A stretch of 64,000 nt of DNA from Cunninghamella blakesleeana (lineage: Eukaryota; Mucoromycota; Mucoromycetes; Mucorales; Cunninghamellaceae), in contig JAFCIZ010000006.1 of NCBI GenBank assembly GCA_017871115.1, positions 1,860,001 through 1,924,000 on the forward strand. The letters are read 5' to 3'. Made by a program: the position numbers and the translations under genes. Positions 1 to 10,488 of the stretch are shown piece after piece. The notes beneath the pieces are model-generated. The model was not told where the DNA came from, made no database searches, and saw only the letters and a list, made by a program, of their open reading frames with translations. Numbering within the stretch: position 1 is the first letter of the stretch; each line of letters starts with the position of its first letter.

Positions 1-165
1 CAATTACTTACCAATCGACCAAGTTTTGCTGAAGTCGTAAAAAGCTGCATATATTCAGATAAATACAATATATATAACAACAATACAATCAACATAATCA
101 ACATAAATACTGAAACAATATTCAACAAACAATCTAATTAAAAATACACAACAAATAACAGCAAA

Positions 166-1479
166 ATGGAACAAATCAAAATCGACTTGATAAAAAATTA
201 TTTAACAACACTAAAATTACCTGATAACATCACCAAAAAGGAAAAGAATTATTTACAAAAACATTCCCATAAATTTATATTACATAATAACGATCTATAC
301 AGATACAACATCAACTTGCAGACGATCAGAAAAGTTTTGAATAAAGATCAAGTTTCAGAAGCACTATACATGCATCATCAACATCCATTAGGAGGACACA
401 TGGGGTATCACAACACCTTATTTAAACTTGCAAACCATTATTATTGGGAAAACATGACAAAAGATGTACAAAACTATGTCAAAAACTGCAGTAGATGTCA
501 AACCACAGGACCTGCCAAACATAACGAATTGTTACATCCTATTCCAACTTCATCTAAACCTTTTTTCCAATGGGCATTAGATGTCAAACACATCTCTACT
601 TCTAAAAATGGATATAGATATATAGTTGCTGGTATTGATTATCTAACTAAATGGGTTGAAGCTCGAGCATTAAAATTTCAAACTGCAGCTGAAATTGCTT
701 TATTTATTTATGAAGATATCATATGTCGCCACGGTACACCGCATATAATTATAACTGATAATGGAAAACCATTTATAGGTGATCTAATCAAGAAAGTCTG
801 TTTCTATTATAAAATTCATCACAAGACTATAAGCGTTGGAAATTCACAAGCGAATGGGCTGATAGAAAAGTTTAATTCCACGTTAGGTGCTATTCTAAAG
901 AAGCTAAATAATAAAGAAAAACAAGTATGGGATCAATATCTACCTTCTGTTCTATTTGCTTATAGGACTATTAAACAAAAATCAACAAATTATTCTCCAT
1001 TTTATTTGACTTACGGTTATGAAGCAAAGACACCTTATGACACAATCTTAAATATACCTTTGGAAACAAACTCTGCAAGTTTTCAAAATCAGCTAAGGGA
1101 ACGCGCCACAAAAGAATTATTAGCACTGAAACAGATAAGAGAAGACGCTGCAGAATTTATACAAAAATCCCAAAAGAATCAAAAGAAGGCTATTGATAAG
1201 AAGATAAATAATCACAAGAAAGAATGGAAGCCGCCTTTTAGAACTGGTGATATTGTTATGATGTATGTTGGAAGAAAACCAAACTCTTGGGGTGGAAAAA
1301 TATCTGACAACTGGAAGGGCAAATATATTATTCATCAATGTTTAGGCAAAGGAACATATTTGATAAAAGAATTCAACGTGACCAACACTAAACTAAGAAG
1401 GATACACGGAAACAAATTAAAGTTATTACAGATGCCTGATGTATTTTGGATTGACTTTTCCAAAAAGACAATTGTTTAA
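166..1479 (+). CDS. Retrotransposon integrase, separate ORF (GypA)
   Basis: 437 aa. The N-terminal part has an HHCC zinc-binding module (GGHMGYHNTL, later NCSRCQTTG). The catalytic core shows D139 (ALDVKH), D198 (ITDNG) and E234 (GLIEKF), a DD35E spacing. It is followed by the LFAYRTIKQ and SPFYLTYG block typical of Ty3/Gypsy integrases and a basic C-terminal region. No chromodomain is visible. An in-frame TAA at 139-141 lies upstream of the ATG, so translation cannot simply continue from RNase H. The ORF differs at only a few residues from the GypC integrase. It would act in the nucleus on element cDNA. Confidence 0.92.
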   Translation: MEQIKIDLIKNYLTTLKLPDNITKKEKNYLQKHSHKFILHNNDLYRYNINLQTIRKVLNKDQVSEALYMHHQHPLGGHMGYHNTLFKLANHYYWENMTKDVQNYVKNCSRCQTTGPAKHNELLHPIPTSSKPFFQWALDVKHISTSKNGYRYIVAGIDYLTKWVEARALKFQTAAEIALFIYEDIICRHGTPHIIITDNGKPFIGDLIKKVCFYYKIHHKTISVGNSQANGLIEKFNSTLGAILKKLNNKEKQVWDQYLPSVLFAYRTIKQKSTNYSPFYLTYGYEAKTPYDTILNIPLETNSASFQNQLRERATKELLALKQIREDAAEFIQKSQKNQKKAIDKKINNHKKEWKPPFRTGDIVMMYVGRKPNSWGGKISDNWKGKYIIHQCLGKGTYLIKEFNVTNTKLRRIHGNKLKLLQMPDVFWIDFSKKTIV

Positions 1480-1647
1480 AAAAAAAAAAAAAATTTTTTA
1501 AAAAAAAAAAAAAAGAAAAAAAAAAAAAATAATGATAAAACAAAAAGGAGAAAAATTGAAATTCCGAAAAGAAAAATAGATATAAAAAAAAAAAAAAAAA
1601 AAATAGTAAAAATTTTTAATTATATTTTATAAAATAACAATCTTAAC

Positions 1648-2214
1648 ATGAATTCAAACAACACTACAAGTATTCTTTTTCAAGGTCTTAATATTCAAGA
1701 TATATTCTCGGATACAAGTAACTCGGATCCCATGGAAACAAAATTGAATAGTGAAGCTGATATGATGGTGGATCAACTGTTCAATGAATCTATGATGATA
1801 TGGCTAAACCAAGATTATACCGTTGATGATCATTTGAAATTTATGATCACAAACAATTTTAATAAGTTTACTGATCATTGTATTGCTGAACTGGATAACA
1901 AATGGCGAAAAGAAAGCTTATTAGATAATACTATTATTCCTGATACTATTACTTACCTTCATAATATTTTTAAGAAGCCAAATACGAATTCCCAAAAAAG
2001 GACTTATTATACAAAAAGAAGACAAGTCTTAGAAGAATTGTTTAAAAATCTTGGTTACGCGGAATTCAAGAAGGAAATTATCAAGAAGATTTATGCAAAC
2101 GACCCTTGGACCAATAAAAATGGTGGTGGTCCACCTAAATCTTGGTGGGCGGATGTTGCGCGATGGATTCGCTTGGATCATTTCGAAGACCGCTCATGGA
2201 ATTTGATTGGTTAA
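1648..2214 (+). CDS. ORF3 of GypA, unknown accessory protein
   Basis: 188 aa, no family recognised. The N-terminus is acidic, followed by a largely helical body. A block shared with the ORF3s of GypB and GypC has the order IIPD..TYLH, then a Tyr/Arg stretch (YYTKRRQVLEELF), then a Lys/Ile-rich segment ending DPW, then PPKSWW. The last 20 codons lie inside the 3' LTR that starts at 2154. The purine-rich tract before the LTR (GGTGGGCGGA) codes part of the KSWWAD motif. Position after integrase resembles the extra ORF of env-bearing elements, but I see no signal peptide or membrane segment, so an envelope role is not supported. Confidence 0.6.
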   Translation: MNSNNTTSILFQGLNIQDIFSDTSNSDPMETKLNSEADMMVDQLFNESMMIWLNQDYTVDDHLKFMITNNFNKFTDHCIAELDNKWRKESLLDNTIIPDTITYLHNIFKKPNTNSQKRTYYTKRRQVLEELFKNLGYAEFKKEIIKKIYANDPWTNKNGGGPPKSWWADVARWIRLDHFEDRSWNLIG

Positions 2215-2810
2215 AATATTTCATCATTTTTGGTAACAATTTTTCTAACACTTTTTATATCATTTTCGATAACAAATTTGTTAACACTTTTGGTGACAAA
2301 TTTGATGACAAAATCAGTAACACTTTTTATGTCGAATCTGACATAAAATATAAAACCTTATTTTTATTTTTTTATATAAATACTCGACAATTTTTATTTT
2401 ATTTTTGAAAAATCAGTTAATAACAAGTTAATTTTAAATAAAAGAACTTATATTATAACCAATAAGTCTATTAACTCATCTTTTTAGCTAAAGATTATTT
2501 TTATTTTATATTAATATTGTTGATTACTATCCAATATTACTTTATATTATTTTATTATAATAATCGTTGATCTTTATCCGATATTATACTTATTTTATTT
2601 TAATTTTATTACTTTGTCTATATAATTGTTGATCTTTATCCAATTATATAATTTATTTTATTTTAAACTATCAATCTAAACTAAGTTGTATCTACTTATA
2701 AAACAAGATACTGGTGCTCACTGACAATTAAACTAAACTACAAAGCTATCTACTTTCCAAAACTATAAAAGGAAATTCTACTTTTACAACAACCAAAAAT
2801 TTACACAACA
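2154..2810 (+). repeat. 3' LTR of GypA
   Basis: Starts TGTTGCGCGATGG at the same place relative to ORF3 as the GypC LTR and ends TTTACACAACA. The first ~190 bp are specific to GypA and hold imperfect repeats of a TAACACTTTTT/GACAAATTTG type. From ATATAAATACTCGAC onward it matches the GypC LTR. It contains the shared core CTACTTATAAAACAAG followed by TGGTGCTCACTG. No 5' partner is in the window, so the target duplication cannot be checked. Confidence 0.8.
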
Positions 2811-2929
2811 CCATAAAAATATATTATATATCGAAAGGATCCCAAAATAAGAAAAAACAATATCGATACATAGCCAATAGAATCTACAACTAACGTTACA
2901 CAAGAATTTCCCTGAAATCAAAAAAGAGA

Positions 2930-3000
2930 TGCTGGGACTGAGAATCGAACTCAGATCAGTGCGGCCACAACGCAATGTACTGCCATTATACTATCCCAGC
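2930..3000 (-). tRNA. tRNA-His (GTG)
   Basis: On the minus strand the acceptor stem GCTGGGA pairs with TCCCAGC and the discriminator is A. D arm TAGTATAATGGCAGTAC; anticodon loop TTGTGGC with anticodon GTG; T arm CTGAG-TTCGATT-CTCAG. One mismatch lies at the outer pair of the anticodon stem. A T6 run about 10 nt past the 3' end (minus strand) is a likely Pol III terminator. No intron. The GypA LTR ends 119 bp from its 3' end. Confidence 0.92.
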
Positions 3001-3924
3001 GACTTCTTGAACATGTGATCGCCTGCTACTATGTAAATCTGTAACAAATATATAATTCCTTTTTTTTTATTTTGTATCAAAATTACTCTCATTTTATGGA
3101 TGTTTAATTGCTATTTGACGTTGACTCTTTATCAAAAAATGATTATAAACTAATTTTTTTTTGTTTAATGTTTCTATTTTTAAAAAAAAAAAAAATTGGG
3201 CAAGGGTACCACTGATAGCAGTGGTAGTGAGGGTCTCAGACTGGCTTCAGTTGACCATTTAATTTTTTTTGTCTATCAATTCTCTTTTTTCAAGAAAAAT
3301 TGATGAAATATTTTTTTATGAGGAAATATCTCCTTTATAAAATGATAATTAGCATATAAATATTAAAAAAAATGTTTTCTTTTATTTCTTTATTTTTATA
3401 TAAAGAGAATAAAATACTCTATTTTGTTACTTTTATTTTTTTTATTCTTTTTTTTTGGAAAAAGTCCAACAGTATTTTATTGTTATCCAAGAAAAAAAAT
3501 AAAATTGGGTTAATTTTACCCATAATATTACTCCGAACGAACCTCCCCCTTCAGCATCGAACCAGTGCTAAAATAATTTCTATGATTTTTTTTCTCTTTT
3601 TCTAGAAAATGATAATGATTATTACTCTTTTTAATATAATATAACCATCTACTCCTCTGGCCTTAAATTTATTTTGTATATTAAAATTTTTATTTCCCTT
3701 TATCATTTTCATATAAAAAAATATCCCTTTATTATAACTATTTTTTTTATTTTATCTATTTTTTTTTTTTTACTATATATTAAGTCATTTTACTTACAAA
3801 ATAAGTACTAATATTCATTGGAACGTTTTTGTTTATTCTAAACATAACTTCAAACTTTCATTCCTCATTTTAATAAAAATAAATTTTATTAAAAACACAC
3901 ATTTTGATTTTTTTTTTTTTTTAA
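3001..3924. other. Intergenic, A/T-rich, no gene seen
   Basis: Only low-complexity reading frames are present. A GC-richer patch at about 3199-3256 (GGGCAAGGGTACCACTGATA onward) stands out from its surroundings, but it lacks a T-loop or other tRNA hallmark and I cannot assign it. Confidence 0.5.
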
Positions 3925-4260
3925 GTTCTAAGTAGATGAGGCTGTTGATACTTAAAATTTTTAACTTTCAAATTGACAACCTCTAACCAACAACTTTTCT
4001 CTCTTTCTCTTTCTCTCAAAAAAATAGATTTTGTTTTAATATAAATAAATATATTTTATTTAGTTATTGCCCTTTTTATGTAATAATCTACCCTCTGATT
4101 TTAAAATTCATTTGCATATACTTTATTTTTTATTTTATTTTATTTTCACTTTTATCCTATATTAAGTCGCTTTAATTATAAAGTAGGAACTGGCACTCAC
4201 TATAACTCTCGCATTTATTATAAATATAAATACTGAAGTGGATCCACTTGGGTCACTTAA
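3925..4260 (+). repeat. Degraded GypB-type LTR remnant
   Basis: Diverged copy of the GypB LTR: GATGAGGCTG, then the ACAACCTCT stretch, TTTTGTTTTAATATAAATA, TAATCTACC, and TTAAGTCG followed by GGAACTGGCACTCACT. No target duplication or clean end is visible, so it is old. Confidence 0.5.
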
Positions 4261-4339
4261 AATTAATAATTAAAATTATTATTTTATTTATTTATTATAT
4301 TATTATATTATTATATTATTATTATCGCTTTATATATTT

Positions 4340-4811
4340 ACCTCATTTAAGAAAAACCAGTTAAGAATGAAGTTAATTTTTAATAAAATACTTCTATTAT
4401 GTTAACTTATCTTTTGTTATGAAGTGGGTGCGACTCGAGTATCTTACAAAATAGTTAACAATTAATTGAAGTTTTATTGTTTTTATTATTTTTATTCTTA
4501 TTATAACTAGTATTCACATTTATATTTATATTTATTTATTATTATTATTATTATTTATTATTTATTAAATGGTTTTATCTTTTTCTCTCTTATTTAGAAA
4601 GAAAATTGACATTTTATCTTTTTTCTCTCTTCTCAGGAGAAGAAAATGATAACCTTATTTTTATTTTTTAATATAAATACTCAACCGTTTTATTTTATTT
4701 TTACTTTGTCTATATAATTGTTGATCTTTAACCAATTATATAAATTATTTTTATTTTATTTTATTATTTTATTTTTATTTTAAACATTAATCTAAATTAA
4801 GTTATATCTAC
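4340..4811 (+). repeat. Degraded GypA/C-type LTR fragments
   Basis: Diverged matches to the common LTR body: GAAAAACCAGTTAA near 4350, and from about 4660 AATATAAATACTCAACCG, TTGTCTATATAATTGTTGAT and AATCTAAATTAAGTTATATCTAC. The fragment stops exactly at TCTAC, where the solo LTR at 4812 begins, so that LTR probably inserted into this older one. Confidence 0.5.
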
Positions 4812-5271
4812 TGTTATGTTCTGGCTAAACCTCCCATATTTGGGCAAGGCTTAACTATAATCTTATTTTATATATATACATATAGGTATATATATCCCAT
4901 TTAAACTCAGTATAGATATATATATATACTCTCTTATATATATGCACTAGCATATATATATATCAATGATCGGTATTTAAAATTCAAATCCTTTTTATAT
5001 AAATACTCGACAATTTTATTTTATTTTTGAAAAATCAGTTAATAACAAGTTAATTTTAAATAAAAGAACTTATATTATAACCAATAAGTCTATTAACTCA
5101 TCTTTTTAGCTAAAGATTATTTTTATTTTATATTAATATTGTTGATTACTATCCAATATTACTTTATATTATTTTATTATAATAATCGTTGATCTTTATC
5201 CGATATTATATTTATTTTATTTTAATTTTATTACTTTGTCTATATAATTGTTGATCTTTATCCAATTATAT
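4812..5271 (+). repeat. Solo GypC-family LTR, part 1 of 3
   Basis: Begins TGTTATGTTCTGGCTAAACC like the GypC LTRs but differs at scattered positions (AACAAGTTAA for AATTAGTTAA). It stops at CCAATTATAT where GypB starts. It resumes at 15919-15992 and again at 24071-24189. The joined length, about 645 bp, matches the 639-bp GypC LTR. This is the host sequence for two later insertions. Confidence 0.85.
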
Positions 5272-6052
5272 TGTCGCCCAAGCGGATGAGGCTGACGGTG
5301 CTTAAAAAAAAATATATATATTTTTAACCTCCGAGTCACAACCTCTGAACCGACAACCTCTGAACCGACAACCTCTGAACCGACAACCTTTGAACCGACA
5401 ACCTTTGAACCGACAACCTTTTGACCTCGTACAAAAATAATAATTTTTAAAATTTTGTTTTAATATAAATAGGAAAGAATATTTTTCTTTCTCTTTTGTT
5501 TTTTTTCTTTCTTTGTCAAATATCAAGTCAAATCTTGAAATAATATTTTATATAATAAATATTTTATTTGTCCAAACCAATTTTATTTTTTTAAATTTTA
5601 TTAACTTTACATATATTTCTTAAGTGAAATCTTTTTATTTTATTTTATTATAACAAACATACTTTATTTCTTAAGTGAAATCATTTTTATTTTATTTTTA
5701 AATTTTTATAACATATATAAATTATTTATTTTATTTTATTTCATCTGATATTACATATTAATATATATTTTTTATTTTATTTTTTTATACTTTCTATTAT
5801 TTTATTAGATTATTACTCTTTTTATACAATAATCTACCTCTGACTTTAAAATTCATTTGCATACACTTTTGAATTTTTTCTCTTAAACACTTTATTTTAT
5901 TTTTTATTTTTACTTTTGCTATAACTTAAGTCGTTCTACTTATAAAACAAGAACTGGTGCTCACTGGAAATTATATTATTATAATTAATTCAAATACAAA
6001 TTCTCACTTTTTATTTTAACAAAAATAACTTTTACCAAAAACACACACAACA
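5272..6052 (+). repeat. 5' LTR of GypB
   Basis: 781 bp, TGTCGCCCAAGCGG to CACACACAACA. Near 5338-5425 it carries about six copies of a 15-bp unit (ACAACCTCTGAACCG). An AATATAAATAGG box and, near the 3' end, TTCTACTTATAAAACAAG with TGGTGCTCACTGG (5955-5967) look like the core promoter region. It differs from the 3' copy by homopolymer indels and by a 12-bp ACACACACAACA duplication at the end of the 3' copy. Confidence 0.92.
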
Positions 6053-6056
6053 TATT

Positions 6057-6074
6057 TGGTGCTCACTGGCGGGG
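6057..6074 (+). other. Primer binding site of GypB
   Basis: TGGTGCTCACTGGCGGGG starts 5 bp after the LTR end and is identical to the site in GypC. TGG pairs with a tRNA 3' CCA; the rest predicts a primer tRNA with 3' end CAGTGAGCACCA. I cannot name the tRNA. None of the three tRNAs in the window fits. Confidence 0.7.
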
Positions 6075-6199
6075 AAACTTCAAAAAACTACTGGGAAAAA
6101 TTTAATTACAAGAAACTTTTCAAAAAAAAAAACCATATATTCTACAAGTATACACTTTGAAGTTTATTCATTTTAAAACTGAAGATTATCAATTATAAA

Positions 6200-7381
6200 A
6201 TGTCTTACGATTATACCGTGTTGGCTCAAGAACAACCTTTGCTCAAACTCATTCCTAAACTCATTCCTTTTACTGGTGGTGAACGTGAAGACTTTCGCCA
6301 TTTCAAACAAATGCTAGAAACATACTTGGAACTCACAAATACAACAAGTGACTCAAGAAAATTAGCCATATTAAGAACACAAGTGCACAAGTCTGCTAAA
6401 ACTTATTTAGACTATCTTAAGGATCAATATAAAGATTCCTTAACTTTTGATATTGTCATGTCGGCCTTTGAAACAAAATTTGTTACCCCTGAACTTTTAG
6501 AATCTTATAAGTTAATGTTAAATGATATGAAGCAAGGTACTGATGAACATCCAAGAGATTTTTATTCTAGACTACAAGAAGTTGCTAGATTAGCTAAAAA
6601 AGAAGACGACGATATTATACTCATGCGATTTAGATATGGATTAAACCCTAATATTAGTAAACACTGTATTGCTCTAGCCTCTACTACTACTACACAATGG
6701 TTAAAAAATGCTGAAGCATGGTGGTCTGCTAATAAGTCTATGAATTATGGCATTATTAATAATCGTGCTACTGAACATGAACAATTATTGTATCCTGGAT
6801 ATACTATGGATAGGAATACATTTGATAATCCACATAATAATATTAATTCATTTAATGTTATGGAGTTTAGTAAAAACGAATCGGCTTCCAATTTATCTTC
6901 TAATTCTAACCCAATAGTTAAACTCTTAGAACGATTAGTTCTTAATGTTGAAACTATGGAAAAGAATATGAACGACAAAATCGAGCAAATTCAGCATACT
7001 AAAAAACATACAAAAAATAATGATAATATGTCTAGTGATGATATAATCAAACTTGTACGTTCCGAACTAGCTAAATCCAATGGATCAATTAATAATTCAA
7101 ATACTAATAACTACAACAGACAAAATAATCAATATAACAATAAAAGATATTATCGTCAACAACAGAAAAATCAAGATTATCATAATAATAATTACTATAA
7201 TGATAAACAACCACCTCAAGCTCAACAATATAATGATCATTATAATACAAATCATAATTTATCAAATGCTCAACTAGGTCTAACTCAGCAATATAATCAA
7301 CAACAACCTCCACAACAATATAATCAACCTTATAACCAACAAACTAATCAACAATATGATAATCAACAATCAAAAAACTAG
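6200..7381 (+). CDS. Gag polyprotein (GypB)
   Basis: 393 aa. Residues ~25-190 form a retrotransposon Gag capsid domain (EDFRHFKQML, later DEHPRDFYSRLQEVARLAKK and ILMRFRYGL). The C-terminal third is Asn/Gln/Tyr-rich with Arg and Lys. No CCHC zinc knuckle is present, so RNA binding presumably relies on this basic, low-complexity tail. The stop TAG directly follows the slippery heptamer A AAA AAC, so most ribosomes would make Gag and some would shift into pol. Homologous to the GypC gag. Confidence 0.9.
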   Translation: MSYDYTVLAQEQPLLKLIPKLIPFTGGEREDFRHFKQMLETYLELTNTTSDSRKLAILRTQVHKSAKTYLDYLKDQYKDSLTFDIVMSAFETKFVTPELLESYKLMLNDMKQGTDEHPRDFYSRLQEVARLAKKEDDDIILMRFRYGLNPNISKHCIALASTTTTQWLKNAEAWWSANKSMNYGIINNRATEHEQLLYPGYTMDRNTFDNPHNNINSFNVMEFSKNESASNLSSNSNPIVKLLERLVLNVETMEKNMNDKIEQIQHTKKHTKNNDNMSSDDIIKLVRSELAKSNGSINNSNTNNYNRQNNQYNNKRYYRQQQKNQDYHNNNYYNDKQPPQAQQYNDHYNTNHNLSNAQLGLTQQYNQQQPPQQYNQPYNQQTNQQYDNQQSKN

Positions 7382-7418
7382 ATAGGGCAATTGTTAATAA
7401 TGGTCAATTGGCAGTCCC
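7372..7418 (+). promoter_or_regulatory. -1 ribosomal frameshift signal between gag and pol (GypB)
   Basis: The heptamer A AAA AAC (7372-7378) is phased to the gag frame and followed at once by TAG. After a 6-nt spacer comes GGG-CAATTG (7385-7393), an 11-nt loop, CAATTG (7405-7410), a 5-nt bulge and CCC (7416-7418), which can form a stem. GypC keeps the same layout and lengths with different loop sequence. The pol frame is open through the site and codes the conserved RAIV..GQL in both elements. Confidence 0.8.
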
Positions 7419-10400
7419 TGATAACAAATCCATTAATAAAATTAAACAACAAAATATAAATAATCAACAAAATATAAATAATCAACAATATACTGATATA
7501 CAACAAAAAAACCATAATTCACAAAAAAATCAATATAATCAACAAAATATAAATAACATAAATAATCATCAAAATATGAATGTTTTATTACATAATGAAG
7601 AAATAGAAGATGAATATAATTATGGATCTCAGATAAATGATCTATATTCAGCAAGAATAGAAAAACCTCCTGTAGTTAAACATCATGAAGCATCAACAAA
7701 AACAAAAAGAGCTACAGAAAAAACAAGATCAGCTAAAAGAATTAGGACGGATGATGAAATTACAGATAAAGATTTAGAAAACGAAGAAATGATGGATAAC
7801 ATTGATATTACAACACCTGATACAATAAATATTCCAACTAATCATAATAAAACACCTGAAAATAATGATAAGCCCAAAAGAAAAAGATCACCTCCTGCAA
7901 CTATTGACATAGAATATGATATCATTAAAGATGTATTCAGACAAAAAGCTAACATAGAAGTTGGAGATTTAATAAAATCATCACATCATTTAAGAAGACA
8001 ATTATTAACAGCATGCAAACCTAAAAGAAGATTAGTAAAAAATAAATTAGATCAACAAATAGTAGAATCATCACACTTAAATACACTAGATAATGAAGAT
8101 GTAATAACAACAGCAGCTTATACTAATTTAATTATAGAAAATAAAAAAGTTAAGGTATTAATTGACAGTGGAGCAGCTAAATCATGTATGTCAAAAGCAA
8201 TGATGAAATTATTAGGATTGGAAATAGATGCACCTTCTACCAATATATTTGTACTAGGAAATGGAACAAAACAACCAACTTTAGGTATTATACATGACGT
8301 TAATATACAAGTAGCACCTGACATAAGTATACCAGTCAATATGGAAGTATTGCCTAGATGTCCTGCTCATATAGTTCTTGGTAATAATTGGCTAAGTCAT
8401 GTACAAGCTCTCCTTAATTTTAAAACAAGTACACTGAAGGTTACATATAAACATAAAATAGCTGAATTACCTATTATATTTTTAAAATCAACCGATCGAC
8501 CACTTATATCTATAAAATCTATCAATGGCAATTATAAACAAGATGAAAAAATTATAACAAATAAAAATGAAATCCTGGATGAAAGCGATACTGATGCAAC
8601 AGATCTTGAAACAGATGAAGAAGAGTGGGAACACGATGAACATTCTGATGAAGATGAAGATGATTATTACAATATTACAACAATAGAAAATAATTTAAAA
8701 ATACAACATGATGATGATATCACAACTATTACAACAGGAAAAGATGGATTAACTATACCACCTTATTCAATATGTCAAATACAAATTGATCCTAATAAGG
8801 ACATACATACAACAACAAGCAACATATTAAATGGATCAAAAATAAAAAATGAATCTAATCATACAACAATAAATTTAATTAATAAATCTGATAATAATAT
8901 GGATCTGCCACCTAATCAAATCATTAGCGAATTTTTTAATTTAAAGAAAGATGGAAATAATGAAAACATAGAAGGTTACAACCTAGTAGAACAGCTTAAT
9001 CCATATAAAGTATATACAGAACTTAATAATATTGAAACAAGTATTGAAAAAGACACCTTGGATGAATCTTTTAAAAATAAACTACAACTTGGAAATATAC
9101 CAATGAAATACAAAATAAAATTTTGGAAACTAATACAACAATATCAAGACGTATTTGATTGGAATAATGATAAGATGGGACATACTACTCTTCTTGAACA
9201 TGAAATAATACTAAAACAAGATGCAATGCCAATACGACATAGACCTTATCGTATGAGTCCTATGGAACAAGAATATTTAAAATCAGAATTGGATCGTTTA
9301 TGTGAACTTGGAATAATCAAACCAGCTAACACTCCTTATACTGCTCCCATAATTTTAGTTAAAAAGAAGAATGGTGATTACAGGATGGTGGTTGATTATA
9401 GAAAACTAAACGCTCAAACTAAAGTAGATGCATACCCTTTACCAAGAATAGATGATTTAATTGATGAAATTGGTGTGTCAAAAATATTTTCTGCTTTGGA
9501 TCTTAGATCAGGTTTTCATCAAGTACCTATGAAAGAAAATAGTAAAGAATTAACTGGTTTTGTCACAAAGTTTGGAACTTACCAATATGAAATGTTACCT
9601 ATGGGTTTAGTAAATAGTCCAGCTACCTTTCAACGTTTAATAGATATATGCTTTAAAACAATGATTAATAGATGTTTAGTAGCATATATTGATGATCTTA
9701 ATGTACACTCAAATAATTTGAATCAACATTTATTGGATTTAGAAGAATTATTTAAATGTGCAAGACTTGGTGGATTATTATTTAATATTGAAAAATGTGT
9801 ATTCTTTAAAGATGAATTGAAGTTTCTTGGATATATAATCACTAAAGATGGTATAAAAACTGATCCTGCAAAAATAGAAAAAGTAAAGAACTATCCTATT
9901 CCAACTACAGTTAAACAAATAAGAGGATTTATTGGTTTAGCTTCCTATTATAGAAGATTTATACAAAACTTTGCTGCTATTGCAAGACCTCTATATAATG
10001 TTACTAAAACAAAAAAGAAAACACCTTGGACTGAAGAAACAACTAAATCATTTGAATTATTAAAACAAAAATTAACTGAAGCACCCATATTAAAAAGAGC
10101 TGATTATAATAAACCATTTATTATCGTTTGCGATGCCTCTACTGATGGACTTGGTGCTATTTTATCTCAATTGGATGAAGAAGGTCTAGAACATCCGGTT
10201 ATATATGCAAGTCGAGGTTTAAAAGAAAGTGAAGCTAATTATAGCGCCACTAAACTAGAATGTTTGGCCCTTATATGGAGTTTACAAATCTTTAGACCTT
10301 ACTTACTTGGGAAGAAATTCACAGTATTATCTGATCACTCTCCTCTTAAATGGCTTATTAAATCACCAAAACCTACTGGTATGGTAGCTAGATGGATTAC

Positions 10401-10488
10401 ATATTTAGCTGATTATGAATTTGAAGTTATATACCGAAGTGGTAAAAAACAACAATCAGCTGATTTTCTCTCAAGACTTGGCTATTAA
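7408..10488 (+). CDS. Pol: aspartic protease, reverse transcriptase, RNase H (GypB)
   Basis: Open in the -1 frame from the gag stop; 7408 is only a TTG codon and the real product is probably a Gag-Pol fusion. From residue 1 at 7408: an Asn/Gln-rich linker and basic region (1-230), protease with active-site D253-S-G (IDSGAAKSC) and the later HIVLG motif, RT with YIDD at 760-763, RNase H with DAS at ~909 and SDHSPLKWL at ~976. It ends SRLGY-stop right after RNase H, with no integrase in the same ORF, unlike standard Ty3/Gypsy pol. About 48 codons are lost if the TTG is not used, but no ATG is well placed. Confidence 0.9.
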   Translation: MAVPDNKSINKIKQQNINNQQNINNQQYTDIQQKNHNSQKNQYNQQNINNINNHQNMNVLLHNEEIEDEYNYGSQINDLYSARIEKPPVVKHHEASTKTKRATEKTRSAKRIRTDDEITDKDLENEEMMDNIDITTPDTINIPTNHNKTPENNDKPKRKRSPPATIDIEYDIIKDVFRQKANIEVGDLIKSSHHLRRQLLTACKPKRRLVKNKLDQQIVESSHLNTLDNEDVITTAAYTNLIIENKKVKVLIDSGAAKSCMSKAMMKLLGLEIDAPSTNIFVLGNGTKQPTLGIIHDVNIQVAPDISIPVNMEVLPRCPAHIVLGNNWLSHVQALLNFKTSTLKVTYKHKIAELPIIFLKSTDRPLISIKSINGNYKQDEKIITNKNEILDESDTDATDLETDEEEWEHDEHSDEDEDDYYNITTIENNLKIQHDDDITTITTGKDGLTIPPYSICQIQIDPNKDIHTTTSNILNGSKIKNESNHTTINLINKSDNNMDLPPNQIISEFFNLKKDGNNENIEGYNLVEQLNPYKVYTELNNIETSIEKDTLDESFKNKLQLGNIPMKYKIKFWKLIQQYQDVFDWNNDKMGHTTLLEHEIILKQDAMPIRHRPYRMSPMEQEYLKSELDRLCELGIIKPANTPYTAPIILVKKKNGDYRMVVDYRKLNAQTKVDAYPLPRIDDLIDEIGVSKIFSALDLRSGFHQVPMKENSKELTGFVTKFGTYQYEMLPMGLVNSPATFQRLIDICFKTMINRCLVAYIDDLNVHSNNLNQHLLDLEELFKCARLGGLLFNIEKCVFFKDELKFLGYIITKDGIKTDPAKIEKVKNYPIPTTVKQIRGFIGLASYYRRFIQNFAAIARPLYNVTKTKKKTPWTEETTKSFELLKQKLTEAPILKRADYNKPFIIVCDASTDGLGAILSQLDEEGLEHPVIYASRGLKESEANYSATKLECLALIWSLQIFRPYLLGKKFTVLSDHSPLKWLIKSPKPTGMVARWITYLADYEFEVIYRSGKKQQSADFLSRLGY

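Larger units (their letters stand above)
1..2810 (+). mobile_element. GypA: 3' part of a Ty3/Gypsy-like LTR retrotransposon
   Basis: Contains a complete integrase ORF, ORF3 and a 3' LTR (2154-2810); the 5' LTR, gag and RT lie left of the window. Bases 1-1480 run collinearly, at near identity, with 21272-22751 of GypC, including the spacer before the integrase. Past about 1575 the two elements diverge, so GypA and GypC are mosaics. The stretch 1480-1640 is poly-A/T and holds no gene. Confidence 0.9.

Noticed and set aside
1648..2214. ORF3 as a retroviral-type envelope gene
   Set aside because: Position fits, but there is no signal peptide, transmembrane helix or cysteine pattern in any of the three copies.
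3199..3256. GC-richer patch considered as a tRNA or small RNA
   Set aside because: No T-loop consensus, no clover-leaf pairing found by eye and no terminator in place.
5302..5526. 74-codon minus-strand frame with a KGCRF repeat, identical at 15156-15380
   Set aside because: It is the antisense of the 15-bp tandem unit in the GypB LTR. Identity of the two copies follows from LTR identity, not from coding selection.
7104..7313. Frames in other phases over the Asn/Gln-rich parts of gag and pol (also 17536-17932)
   Set aside because: Repeated AAT/CAA codons leave all frames open; these are shadows.
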